DNA from: Breoghania sp.
Lineage (GTDB): Bacteria > Pseudomonadota > Alphaproteobacteria > Rhizobiales > Stappiaceae
DNA: 64,000 nucleotides
Assembly: GCF_963674635.1 (NCBI RefSeq)
Contig: NZ_OY771475.1
Coordinates: 4,376,666 to 4,440,665, forward strand
Direction of reading: 5' to 3'
The position numbers and the translations under genes are program-made. Shown here piece after piece: positions 25,328 through 33,816 of this stretch. The notes beneath the pieces are model-generated. The model worked only from the letters and a program-made list of their open reading frames with translations. It was not told the DNA's origin and searched no databases. Within the stretch, counting starts at the first letter, position 1. The number at the start of each line of letters is the position of its first letter.

Positions 25328-27298
25328 TCATTCGTGGAAATGATCGTAGATCGTGCGGGCTGTCGCTTCCGAGATGCCTTCCACACCCATCAGGTCTTCG
25401 ATGCCGGCCTTGGAAACCGCCTTGGCCGTTCCGAAATGCCGAAGGAGCGCGCGCTTGCGGGCGGGCCCGATGCCGCCGATCTCGTCGAGCGGACTGGTGA
25501 CCATTTCCTTCTTGCGCCGGGCGCGATGGGTTCCGATGGCGAAGCGATGGGCTTCGTCGCGCAGACGCTGGACGAAATAGAGGACGGGATCTCGTTCGGG
25601 CAGCATGAAAGAGGGGCGGCCCGCCATGAAGAACTTTTCGCGGCCCGCATCCCGGTCCGGTCCCTTGGCGATGCCGACAAGGGGCACGTCGTCGATGCCG
25701 AGTTCGGTGAGTGTTTCCGTCACCGCCTTCAACTGCCCCTGGCCGCCGTCAATCAGAACCAGATCGGGCCAGGTGGGAATGGTCGCCATGGGTTCAATCT
25801 CGGCTTCGGCCTCATTCGTCTGCGTTTGAGCGGACGGGCGCTCCTGCGCATGATCCTTCAAGAGCCGGGAGAAGCGGCGGGCGAGCACCTCGCGCATCAT
25901 GCCGTAGTCATCACCCGGCACAAGATCCTGGGACTTGATGTTGAACTTGCGGTACTGGCTCTTGGCGAAGCCTTCCGCGCCCGCCACGATCATGCCGCCG
26001 ACCGCGTTCGTGCCCATGATGTGGGAGTTATCATAGACTTCGATGCGCCGCGGCGTGCGGGGCAGATCGAAGGCCTTCGCCACGCCTTCCAGCAACCGGG
26101 CCTGACTTGAGGTCTCGGCGAGCTTGCGGCCCAGTGCCTCGCGGGCATTGGTCAGCGCATGTTCGACCAGATCACGCTTTTCGCCGCGCTTTGGAACCGC
26201 AAGTTCGATGCGGTGACCAGCGCGCCCGGTGAAGGCTTGCGCCAGAAGCTCGCGTTCTTCCGGTTCATGGGAGAGCAACACAAGCTTCGGCGTTTCCTTG
26301 TCGTCATAGAACTGGGCGAGAAATGCCCCCAGCACGGCTTCAGGTTCCAGCGACTTGTCTGCCTTGGGAAAATAGGCGCGGTTGCCCCAGTTCTGGCCGG
26401 TGCGGAAAAAGAAGACCTGAATGCAGCATTGTCCGCCCTCCTGATGGAGCGCAAAGACATCGGCCTCGTCCACATGCTGGGGATTGATGCCCTGATGCTG
26501 CTGGATATGGGAAAGGGCGGCGAGCCGGTCGCGATAGATGGCGGCGGTCTCGAAGTCGAGCGCGTCGGAGGCCTTCTCCATGGCCTCGGCCAGGTCCTGA
26601 CGAACGGTCTGGCTGCGGCCAGACAGGAAGTCACGGGTTTCCTTCACCAGTTGCCCGTAGCCCTCCAGATCGATTTCTCCGGTGCAGGGGGCGGCGCACC
26701 GCTTGATCTGGTGGAGCAGGCAGGGGCGGGAGCGGTTTTCGTAATAGCTGTCGGAGCATGTGCGCAGCAAAAAGGCCTTCTGCAGCGCATTGATGGTGTT
26801 GTTGACCGCGCCCGCAGAGGCGAAGGGGCCGAAATAGTGGCCCTTCCGGCTGCGGGCGCCACGATGTTTGAGGATCGCGGGCGCTTCGTGGTCGCCGGTG
26901 ATCAGGATATGCGGAAAAGACTTGTCGTCGCGCAGCAACACGTTGAAGCGCGGGCGCAGGCGCTTGATGAGGTTGGCTTCAAGCAGCAGCGCTTCCGCTT
27001 CGGTGCGGGTGGTGACGAATTCCATCGTCACGGTGGCCTGAACCATACGGGCAATGCGGTTGGAAAGGCCGATCAGGCGGGTGTAATTGGTGACCCGCTT
27101 CTTGAGGCTGCGCGCCTTGCCGACATAGAGCACATCGCCATCCACGCCGATCATGCGATAGACGCCCGGCGCGTTGGGAAGCTGACGCACGAACGCGGAG
27201 ATCACCTCCACACCCTTCAGCGTGGGGGCGGTCTCGGTTTCGGGAGCGGGCCCTGCATTGGGCCCTGTGTCGGGCGACGTGCCTTCCGTATCGGTCAT
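25328..27298 (-). CDS. uvrC: Excinuclease ABC subunit C
   Basis: Nucleotide-excision-repair nuclease that makes both incisions with UvrA/UvrB. 656 residues. An N-terminal GIY-YIG domain (GVYRMIGVDGDVLYVGKARSLKKRV), a Cys-rich segment (RPCLLHQIKRCAAPCTGE) and a UVR motif (RQDLAEAMEKASDALDFETAAIYRDRL) come first. The RNase H-like endonuclease half starts VYDNSHIMGTNAVGGM and contains DLVLIDGGQGQL. A C-terminal helix-hairpin-helix pair (EIGGIGPARKRALLRHFG) ends it. The first 30 residues and a linker near 500 are disordered insertions. The next upstream gene on this strand is the SDR. Confidence 0.97.
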   Translation of the reverse strand: MTDTEGTSPDTGPNAGPAPETETAPTLKGVEVISAFVRQLPNAPGVYRMIGVDGDVLYVGKARSLKKRVTNYTRLIGLSNRIARMVQATVTMEFVTTRTEAEALLLEANLIKRLRPRFNVLLRDDKSFPHILITGDHEAPAILKHRGARSRKGHYFGPFASAGAVNNTINALQKAFLLRTCSDSYYENRSRPCLLHQIKRCAAPCTGEIDLEGYGQLVKETRDFLSGRSQTVRQDLAEAMEKASDALDFETAAIYRDRLAALSHIQQHQGINPQHVDEADVFALHQEGGQCCIQVFFFRTGQNWGNRAYFPKADKSLEPEAVLGAFLAQFYDDKETPKLVLLSHEPEERELLAQAFTGRAGHRIELAVPKRGEKRDLVEHALTNAREALGRKLAETSSQARLLEGVAKAFDLPRTPRRIEVYDNSHIMGTNAVGGMIVAGAEGFAKSQYRKFNIKSQDLVPGDDYGMMREVLARRFSRLLKDHAQERPSAQTQTNEAEAEIEPMATIPTWPDLVLIDGGQGQLKAVTETLTELGIDDVPLVGIAKGPDRDAGREKFFMAGRPSFMLPERDPVLYFVQRLRDEAHRFAIGTHRARRKKEMVTSPLDEIGGIGPARKRALLRHFGTAKAVSKAGIEDLMGVEGISEATARTIYDHFHE

Positions 27299-27350
27299 GG
27301 GCGATATCTGGGCAGAGTCGGGCCAAGTTGCAAATGCAAAGCTGGACCGC

Positions 27351-28118
27351 CTACTCCACGATCCCCGTCACATCTGGCGTTTGCCAGGCAATGTGCTGGC
27401 CACCGTCAAGCGCGAAGATCTGGCCTGTCAGCGAGGGCGTTTCCACAATGTAGCGGATCGTGCGCCCGAATTCGGACAGGGCCGGACCGCGTTCCAGCGG
27501 CAGGCTGGCGCATTGGGCCTCGAAATCGGATGGTTGCTGGCGCGGGCTTGCAAGGGCGGGACCGGGGCCGATGGCGTTAACGCGGATGCGCGGGGCCAGC
27601 GCCTGGGCCAGCGTGCGGGTCGCCGTCCACAGCGTCGATTTGGAAAGCTGATAGGAAAAGAAATCCGGTGTGGGCTTGAGCACGCGCTGATCGACGATAT
27701 TGACGATATTGCCGTTCATGCCTTCCGGCAGGGCTTGCGCCATGGCCTGCGCCAGGAAACAGGGCGCGCGCACGTGGATGGCGAAATGGTCGTCAAAGAG
27801 GTCTTCGTCGAGCGTCCCGATCGCATCATGTTCGAAGATCGAGGCGTTGTTGACCAAAAGCGTCACCGGGCCAAGCGCGGCCTGTGTTCGGGCAATGAGA
27901 TCCGCCAGTGCCCCGGTATCCCTCAGATCCGCCAGCACCACATGCGCCTTGCCGCCCGCTGCGCGGATTTCTTCCGCCAAGGCTTCCGCGCTTTCGCGCG
28001 AGGTATTCGCATGGATGGCGACAGGCCAGCCCGCATCGGCAAGGTCGCGTGCGATGGCGCGTCCAATGCGCCGCGCCGCACCGGTAACCAATGCGGCGCC
28101 TTGGTGATGGTTGCTCAC
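27351..28118 (-). CDS. SDR-family oxidoreductase, pteridine-reductase-like
   Basis: A 255-residue short-chain dehydrogenase. The cofactor motif is TGAARRIGRAIA, with the Arg-rich TGxxRRIG form of FolM/PTR1-type pteridine reductases. LVNNASIFEHD is present, and the Tyr/Lys pair is YQLSK. The usual catalytic Ser is replaced by Asp in VNIVDQRV, as in pteridine reductases. Reduction of dihydromonapterin or dihydrobiopterin-like substrates is therefore a reasonable inference. The GTG at 28118, with GGAGGAG just upstream, is chosen; an in-frame ATG at 28157 and others upstream lack similarity. It lies about 50 bases from uvrC. Confidence 0.82.
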   Translation of the reverse strand: MSNHHQGAALVTGAARRIGRAIARDLADAGWPVAIHANTSRESAEALAEEIRAAGGKAHVVLADLRDTGALADLIARTQAALGPVTLLVNNASIFEHDAIGTLDEDLFDDHFAIHVRAPCFLAQAMAQALPEGMNGNIVNIVDQRVLKPTPDFFSYQLSKSTLWTATRTLAQALAPRIRVNAIGPGPALASPRQQPSDFEAQCASLPLERGPALSEFGRTIRYIVETPSLTGQIFALDGGQHIAWQTPDVTGIVE

Positions 28119-28183
28119 TCGCTCTCCTCCACCTTCCCGTATGCCCGTGCCCGTCATCAAGCCCGGTTGCGCTGCCGGGGCGA

Positions 28184-29182
28184 TCAGATCAGCCGCCCGC
28201 TGTCCAGCACAAGGAAGATGTAGAGACAATAGCCGCCGACAAGGGCAATGCCCATCGGCCAGCGCAGGCGGCAGTGGGTAAAGGCGAGGATGGCGAGCAG
28301 CACGGTGGTCGCCAGCATCACCCAGATATCGAACTGCATGATCGAGGCGGGGATTGTCAGCGGCTTGATCAGAGAGGTGGTGCCGAGGATCGCCAGAATG
28401 TTGAAGACGTTGGACCCCAGCACGTTGCCCAGCGCCACGGCGGAGTGCTTGCGGAAAGCGGCCATGACCGTGGTGGCCAGTTCCGGCAGCGATGTGCCGA
28501 ATGCGATCACGGTGAGGCCGATGGCGGCGTCTGTCACGCCCCAGTCCCTTGCAATCTCCACCGCGCCCAGAATGGCCAGGTGCCCGCCGAGTGGAAGTCC
28601 GATCAGGCCAACCACCACAAGAAGCGCCGCAATCGGCATGCCGCCCGGGGTGTCGCTGAGTTCTTCGATCTCCTCCAGCGTGTATTCGTCGAGATCGTCG
28701 GTCTCGCCGTTCTTGAATTTCTTCCGTCTGCGCTGGTGTCGGCGCATTTCAAGGAAGGAGTCGCCGAGGAACAGCGCGAGCATGGCAAGAAGCGCCAGGC
28801 CCATTGCGCGTTCCAGTGTCCCGAAGGCGCACATGATGATGAAGATGACCGTGACCGCGAGCAGGAATATCGCGTTCTTGCGCACGCCCTTATCGGCACA
28901 GGAGGTGGTTGTGATGAGCGCGGGCGCGCCGAGAACCATAAGCACGTTTGCAATATTGGAGCCGACCACATTGCCGACCGCAATGCCCGATATTCCGTCC
29001 AGTGCGGACTTCAGCGAGATCATGAGCTCGGGCGCGGACGTGCCGAAAGCCACGATGGTCAGGCCGATCACGAGGGAGGGGATCCCCAGCTTCCTCGCGA
29101 TCGATACGGAGCCGCGCACAAGCGCGTCACCGGACAAAAGAAGAATGACAAGTCCGCCGGCAAGGCTGAGATAGTCGAGCAT
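28184..29182 (-). CDS. Ca2+/Na+ antiporter of the CaCA family (YrbG-like)
   Basis: A 332-residue inner-membrane exchanger with about ten hydrophobic segments in two inverted halves. Each alpha-repeat has its signature: VAFGTSAPELMISLKSAL with AVGNVVGSNIANVLMVLG, and VIAFGTSLPELATTVMAA with ALGNVLGSNVFNILAILG. The acidic cytoplasmic loop between them (DDLDEYTLEEIEELSD) is typical. Start at 29182 (MLDYLSLAGG); the frame extends to 29227 without similarity. Probably couples cation efflux to Na+ or H+ entry. Confidence 0.92.
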   Translation of the reverse strand: MLDYLSLAGGLVILLLSGDALVRGSVSIARKLGIPSLVIGLTIVAFGTSAPELMISLKSALDGISGIAVGNVVGSNIANVLMVLGAPALITTTSCADKGVRKNAIFLLAVTVIFIIMCAFGTLERAMGLALLAMLALFLGDSFLEMRRHQRRRKKFKNGETDDLDEYTLEEIEELSDTPGGMPIAALLVVVGLIGLPLGGHLAILGAVEIARDWGVTDAAIGLTVIAFGTSLPELATTVMAAFRKHSAVALGNVLGSNVFNILAILGTTSLIKPLTIPASIMQFDIWVMLATTVLLAILAFTHCRLRWPMGIALVGGYCLYIFLVLDSGRLI

Positions 29183-29342
29183 GCTTTGAAAACCCGTTGC
29201 GCCGATCCCTGGATATCCGTGCTTCACGCCTCAGGGGAGCATGCGCAGGACACTCGGTCGTGGCACATATAGGTATGGCTGCGTCCGCGCGTAACCCGTT
29301 GTGAAAAAAAGTCCCACTTGCCGATCTGTCTTTGCGCGGGCC

Positions 29343-30110
29343 TTATTTGCGCCAGCGCCGCTCCAGGTGTTTGGCAATGCGCATGTGCCGGTAGATGGCG
29401 TGGTTCATTGCCGTGAGGAACCCGTAGCGCCCGCGCACGAAGTGACGGCGCAGGACATAGGCCTTGAAGAAGGCGAAGGGGAATTCGGTGATCATCCGGG
29501 CCGCCGCCAGGTTCTTGCCGCGCGCCTCCAGATCGTCGACCTGCATGTCCGAATAGGCGTTGAGCTTGCGCAACTCGTCGCTCAAAGAGCGTATGGAGCG
29601 GTGGTGAATGCGGTGCTTGAGGCGCGCGGGCGCAATGCCGGGGGCAAGGTCCACGCGGTCATGCACGGGGCTTGCGGAATAGCGGCCCGCGTCGCGCCGA
29701 TAAAGGCGCACCGGTGCGATGGTGTAGGACAGGCGATGCGGCGTTCCCTCGCCGGGAAACTGCTCCGCGATCGGAACCCCGTAGGCCTTGGCCGCGGGCT
29801 CCCCATTGGCGAAAAGCGCGCGGATCTCGGCAACCAGATCGGGCGGGCAGACCTCGTCGGCATCGATGTTCAAGAGCCAGGGATGACGGCACTGGTCCTC
29901 GGCGAAACGCTTTTGCGGGCCGTAGCCCTGAAAGGCATTGACCACAACGCGGGCACCATGAGCTTCGGCGACGGAGCAGGTTTCGTCGTCGGAGCCGGAA
30001 TCCACCACGACAATATCGTCACTCAAGCCCCGAACCGCGTCCAGCGTGGCGCCCAGCCGGTCGGCTTCGTTCTTCGTGATGATGAAAATCGAGAGAGGGA
30101 TCGGGGACAT
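29343..30110 (-). CDS. Family 2 glycosyltransferase, WaaE/KdtX-like
   Basis: A 255-residue GT-A glycosyltransferase: SIFIITKNEADRLGATLD at the N-terminus, DDIVVVDSGSDDET, and the metal-binding DXD in LLNIDADEV. The C-terminal half is Arg/Lys-rich and amphipathic (FAFFKAYVLRRHFVRG), fitting peripheral binding to the inner membrane. The pattern matches WaaE/KdtX-type enzymes that add a sugar to the LPS inner core. Start at 30110 (MSPIPLSIF); the frame open to 30281 is not family-like. No other LPS genes are adjacent. Confidence 0.87.
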   Translation of the reverse strand: MSPIPLSIFIITKNEADRLGATLDAVRGLSDDIVVVDSGSDDETCSVAEAHGARVVVNAFQGYGPQKRFAEDQCRHPWLLNIDADEVCPPDLVAEIRALFANGEPAAKAYGVPIAEQFPGEGTPHRLSYTIAPVRLYRRDAGRYSASPVHDRVDLAPGIAPARLKHRIHHRSIRSLSDELRKLNAYSDMQVDDLEARGKNLAAARMITEFPFAFFKAYVLRRHFVRGRYGFLTAMNHAIYRHMRIAKHLERRWRK

Positions 30111-30429
30111 CGTGCTTCGCGGAGTTGGTCTTGGGGCGGGAATCGCCGTTGTCACATCGCGGAAAAAATAGAGCGTCTGTCGGAACCTTTGTCCACAGGG
30201 CGCGGTTGTAGCGGCGTGGCAGGCGACGGTCGAGAGAGGAGTGATAGCGTCTCTTGTATGAATACGGCGCAGGACGTTCACATATTCCTAACCATGCGCC
30301 GAGATATCTCCAATTTGACGCTAATTTTCCTCAATTGCTCTTGGGTCTCGCCACATTCGATCGCCATTTTCGTAGCCAGCGAAAACAGACAAATCCCCGC
30401 GTAATTGCGTACAAACTGGAGTGTTTCTT
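30111..30429. promoter_or_regulatory. Divergent promoter region between the glycosyltransferase and omp genes
   Basis: About 320 bases holding back-to-back promoters. A possible -35 hexamer TTGACG occurs near 30314, but no convincing -10 partner is seen. The 150 bases before the omp gene are AT-richer than the surroundings. No gene is supported. Confidence 0.4.
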
Positions 30430-31098
30430 ATGAAACGTCTTCTTGGCACACTTCTCGCCGGCACCATGATCACGGCCATTGCCGCGCCTGCGATGGCGGC
30501 CGACCTGCCCATGGGTGACCCGGATCCTTATGCCGCTGCCCCGGTTCCGGCCGAGCGGTTCTACTGGACCGGATTCTATTTCGGCGGCACCCTCGGCTAT
30601 GGATGGGGGCAGCGTGACGCTCGTGGTGCTGGCGCAGGCAGCTTCGACCTCGATTCCGCCGGCGTGAATGCCGGTGTGCATGCCGGCTACAATCACATGA
30701 TGGCGCCGAATTTCCTGATCGGTCTCGAAGCCGATCTTTCCTATTCGGATCAGTCCAAGCGCGGCGCGCCCGGCGGTGTCGCCACGCGTGCGTCGTCCAA
30801 CTGGATCTCCACCTATCGCGCGCGTGCCGGTTACGTCATGGACAACGTGATGATCTACGGTACGGGTGGTTTCGCGATGGCGGATCGCAAGTGGTCTGGC
30901 GCTGGCTCTGACAGCAATGTCGATTTCGGCTGGACGCTGGGCGGTGGTGTCGAGACCATGCTGTCGCCGAACATGACGGCACGTGCCGAATATCTCTATG
31001 CCGATTTCGGCAAGGAGACCTTCAACTTCGGCGGCACAAGCGTGCGTTCCGACTTCGACGAGCACATCGGGCGCGTCGGTGTGAGCTACAAGTTCTGA
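30430..31098 (+). CDS. Omp25/Omp31-type outer-membrane beta-barrel protein
   Basis: A 222-residue outer-membrane protein. Signal peptide residues 1-24 (KRLLGTLLAGTMITAIAAPAMA, cleavage before ADLP). The mature protein has FYWTGFYFGGTLGYGWG, alternating beta-strands with Gly and aromatic girdles (NFLIGLEADLSYSD, WTLGGGVETMLS) and a C-terminal VGVSYKF ending in Phe, the BAM recognition signal. It belongs to the 8-stranded barrels typical of Rhizobiales. The start at 30430 has GGAG 8 bases upstream; the GTG at 30421 lies within that site. Followed by a terminator. Confidence 0.92.
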   Translation: MKRLLGTLLAGTMITAIAAPAMAADLPMGDPDPYAAAPVPAERFYWTGFYFGGTLGYGWGQRDARGAGAGSFDLDSAGVNAGVHAGYNHMMAPNFLIGLEADLSYSDQSKRGAPGGVATRASSNWISTYRARAGYVMDNVMIYGTGGFAMADRKWSGAGSDSNVDFGWTLGGGVETMLSPNMTARAEYLYADFGKETFNFGGTSVRSDFDEHIGRVGVSYKF

Positions 31099-31131
31099 AA
31101 CTGAACCGGAATCGGTTTAATCGCGACAGAA

Positions 31132-31172
31132 AGCGGCCCGGCCTTTGTGAAGGCCGGGCCGTTTTCCTTTGT
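31132..31172 (+). terminator. Intrinsic terminator after the omp gene
   Basis: CGGCCCGGCCTT and AAGGCCGGGCCG form a 12-bp stem around TGTG, followed by TTTTCCTTT. Confidence 0.93.
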
Positions 31173-31200
31173 GCGGGGCTGTGCCTGGAACGTGGACGGT

Positions 31201-31806
31201 TCAGGGCTTCACTTTCGTGCGCTCGAAAGCAGGCAGGCGGGCTGAGAATTCCTCCAGCCAGGCCACGAGGCCGGGGTGATCCTTGCGCCATGCACCCTCG
31301 AAACGCAGATCCAGATATCCAAGCGCGCAGGCCAGCGCGATGCAGCCCGCATCAAGCGTCGTGCCCATTTCCGGCGGTCGCGCATTCGCGACCACGAGCG
31401 CGCGAGAGACCTTGTCCTGCTGGCGATCCAGCCAGGGCTGGTAGTGGAATTCCTCGGGCCTGAAACGCTTTTCGTACGTCATCATGACAGCGGCATCGCA
31501 GATGCCGTCTGCCAGAGCCTGCATGGTCAGCACATCGAAGCGCCTTGCATCGGCCGGCAGCAACTTGCCGCCGCCGGCACGGTGGTCGAGATATTCCAGG
31601 ATGACGCGGGAATCATAAAGCGCCTGCCCGTCTTCCGTGATCAGGACAGGGATCTTGCCAAGCGGGTTCTGGCGCAGAAACGCCTCGGCGGGCACGACGG
31701 TCTCGGTGTTCTCAATGAGCAGGAGGCCTTCAAGCCCCAGTTCGGCGGCAGCAAGCTTGACCTTCCGGCCGAAAGGGGAGGCGGGCGAGGAATGCAGGAT
31801 CATCAT
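31201..31806 (-). CDS. Glutathione S-transferase family protein
   Basis: A 201-residue cytosolic GST. The thioredoxin-like domain (about 1-75) starts MMILHSSPASPFGRKVKLAA, with the Ser of SPASPF in the position used to activate glutathione. It continues NPLGKIPVLITEDGQALYDSRVILEYLD, the cis-Pro and glutathione-binding segment. The alpha-helical C-terminal domain (about 85-195) has GTTLDAGCIALACALGYLDLRF. Two adjacent ATGs (31806, 31803) are possible starts; the frame extends to 31830. Substrate unknown. Confidence 0.9.
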   Translation of the reverse strand: MMILHSSPASPFGRKVKLAAAELGLEGLLLIENTETVVPAEAFLRQNPLGKIPVLITEDGQALYDSRVILEYLDHRAGGGKLLPADARRFDVLTMQALADGICDAAVMMTYEKRFRPEEFHYQPWLDRQQDKVSRALVVANARPPEMGTTLDAGCIALACALGYLDLRFEGAWRKDHPGLVAWLEEFSARLPAFERTKVKP

Positions 31807-32116
31807 GGCACAGGTTCCGGGATAGGCCATCGGGTGACAGCGCGTGGCGGGAATGGGGCAGCTAAGGGCCCGGTTTGGGCGCGCGGGGCAGCAGCGCGGG
31901 GCCTATTCGGCGCACGTGCTTTCGGGACGCTGCACCGACGCCATGATCGGGGATATCGTGTGAAAGGCGCTGAACTGGCGCGTCGCTTGGGCACAAGAGG
32001 GGCACGGTTTTCGGCTTATGCCAAGGCGCATCCATGGTTTTTTGCGGTGGGGACGCGCCCTGTCAGCCAGGGATGCAACAGATGGAGGCCCGGCCAATTC
32101 TGAGGCGGGGCGTTTC
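31807..32116. other. Intergenic region upstream of the GST gene
   Basis: About 310 GC-rich bases between two leftward genes. No gene, terminator or repeat recognised; expected to carry the GST promoter. Confidence 0.45.
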
Positions 32117-32551
32117 TCAGCGGCGCACCGTGCGGCAGTATCCGTCATGCACTTTCCAGCGGTCATGGCCGGGCAAACAGGCCTCCACATTCCACGACAC
32201 GCCCACAAAGCCCGCATATTCCTCGATCATGTAGTAGAGCGGATGCGCGCGGCCGTTGGAGAGATAGGCGCGCGCGCGGCAATAGCGCCGCGCGATCGGG
32301 CTTTTCCGGTTTTGGGTGAAACTGGTCTGTGCGACGCGGTCCATGGTTTCCACGGTGAGGCCGCCACGGTAGGCATATTCGGCGCGCGCAATCGTGCGCT
32401 TGACGGCGCTCAGCACCGACGGCGCGTCGCAGACCGGAACGCGGACGTCGCGCTTGTTGATGTCGAAGTAAACGCCACCGGCGCGCGCCGTACTCAAGGA
32501 GGCGCTTGCCAACAAGAGCGTCAGCAAGAAAAGGCGGAACAGAGCGGACAT
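32117..32551 (-). CDS. Small exported protein, conserved hypothetical
   Basis: A 144-residue protein with a clear signal peptide (ALFRLFLLTLLLASASLSTARA, cleavage before GGVYF). The mature part of about 120 residues has four cysteines (in VPVCDAP, RRYCRA, VEACLPG and DGYCRT), compatible with two disulphides in the periplasm, and aromatic stretches such as HPLYYMIEEYAGFVGVSW. Proteins like this occur across Rhizobiales without assigned function, as far as I know. Start at 32551; the frame is open to 32647 without a better site. Confidence 0.75.
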   Translation of the reverse strand: MSALFRLFLLTLLLASASLSTARAGGVYFDINKRDVRVPVCDAPSVLSAVKRTIARAEYAYRGGLTVETMDRVAQTSFTQNRKSPIARRYCRARAYLSNGRAHPLYYMIEEYAGFVGVSWNVEACLPGHDRWKVHDGYCRTVRR

Positions 32552-32725
32552 TGCGTCCTCCGTTTCGTATAGATGCGTGCCGCTGCGGCACATGGCGGGC
32601 AAGAACACGAACGGCAGGCGCACGAGGACGCGAATCCGCAAGGTCACCTTCGTTCAGTTTGTAAAACGATGGGTGAGCGCGCGGGTCCCGTCAAGTACGA
32701 CCTCTGAGTGACAAAGGCGGGAGGG

Positions 32726-33574
32726 CTATTCCGGCACCAGCCAGTCGACGCTTGCCGCCGCCCCGGTGCCCTGGGCCAGAATGCGGGTGAGCCAGGGCAG
32801 GGCGCCTCTCAACTGCTCTTCGAGCATGTAGGGCGGGTTCAGGATCAGCATGCCGCAGGCCTTCAGGGCTCCGTCGGGCGTGCTGCGTGCAACGTTGAAC
32901 TCCACCTTGAGCATCTTGCGCAGGCCGGTGTCGATCATCATGCGGTAGAAGTGATCGAGCGCCTTGCGGTCCTTGATCGGATACCAGGCCGCATAGGTGC
33001 CGTTCATCCAGCGCCGCGTCGCCTTGAAGATGCCGGCGGCGAGCGTGCGATATTCGTCCGGCTCTTCAAAGGCCGGGTCGATGAGCACGAGCCCCCGCTT
33101 TTCCTTGAATGGGACGAAGCCGCCCATTGCGAGCCATGCGTCAAGCTCGACAACACGCACCTGATGGTCGCCCCCATAGCGTTTGGCGAGCGTCGCGTGG
33201 TCGGCGCTGTGCAGCTCGGTCAAGGTGAGGCGGTCTTGCGGGCGCATGAGACGGCGGGTGATTTCTGGGGAGCCGGGATAGGTGGTCAGGGGCCCCGCGC
33301 CATTGATCTCGCGCACGATCTCCAGATAGGGCGCGATCAACGCGGCGGCCTGTTTTGACGGCGTGATGTCGATGATCCGCCCGATGCCGTCCCGCCATTC
33401 GCCGGTCTTTTGAGCCATCGGGCTTGAGAGGTCGTAAAGACCGATGCCCGCATGGGTGTCGAGCACGCGGAAGGCTTTGTCCTTCTGCTTGAGGTGCTCG
33501 AGAATGGCGATAAGCACGGCGTGCTTGAGCACGTCGGCGAAATTGCCTGCATGATAGGCGTGGCGATAATTCAT
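32726..33574 (-). CDS. rlmJ: 23S rRNA (adenine-2030-N6)-methyltransferase
   Basis: A 282-residue RlmJ/ComJ-family enzyme. The N-terminal MNYRHAYHAGNFADVLKHAVL is the family signature, followed by FRVLDTHAGIGLYDL as SAM motif I. The N6-methylase catalytic motif, normally DPPY or DPPF, reads LIDPAFEEPDEY here, with Ala at its third position. The C-terminal CGMLILNPPYMLEEQL block is intact. Start at 33574; the frame extends to 33637 without similarity. Length matches the E. coli enzyme. Confidence 0.94.
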   Translation of the reverse strand: MNYRHAYHAGNFADVLKHAVLIAILEHLKQKDKAFRVLDTHAGIGLYDLSSPMAQKTGEWRDGIGRIIDITPSKQAAALIAPYLEIVREINGAGPLTTYPGSPEITRRLMRPQDRLTLTELHSADHATLAKRYGGDHQVRVVELDAWLAMGGFVPFKEKRGLVLIDPAFEEPDEYRTLAAGIFKATRRWMNGTYAAWYPIKDRKALDHFYRMMIDTGLRKMLKVEFNVARSTPDGALKACGMLILNPPYMLEEQLRGALPWLTRILAQGTGAAASVDWLVPE

Positions 33575-33726
33575 CGGATCCGTCGAAAAGGTCTGAGCGC
33601 CGCCGTTATCGGGCGCGCGGTCGATTGCACTGGCCACCGTTTAAAGGAAAAAGGCGGCGAAAGATATGCGCGTGGGACCTGTCGTCCCGGTTGCGAGAGG
33701 GGCGGCAGGTCGGGCGCAAATGAAAG

Positions 33727-33760
33727 ACGGCGCGCCGGACTTGCCGCACGCGCCGCCTCT
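33727..33760 (-). terminator. Possible terminator of the cold-shock-domain gene
   Basis: GGCGCG (33729-33734) and CGCGCC (33749-33754) can pair; on the minus strand the stem is followed by the T-rich TCTTTCATTT. The stem is short and the loop large, so this is tentative. Confidence 0.35.
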
Positions 33761-33816
33761 ATCATTTTTTCAGCTTGAGAAAACAGGGCATCGCCATGTC
33801 CTGTTCCGTTTCAGGC

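Noticed and set aside
26159..27580. 473-codon plus-strand frame opposite uvrC
   Set aside because: Shadow frame; crosses the uvrC start and the SDR stop, with no similarity.
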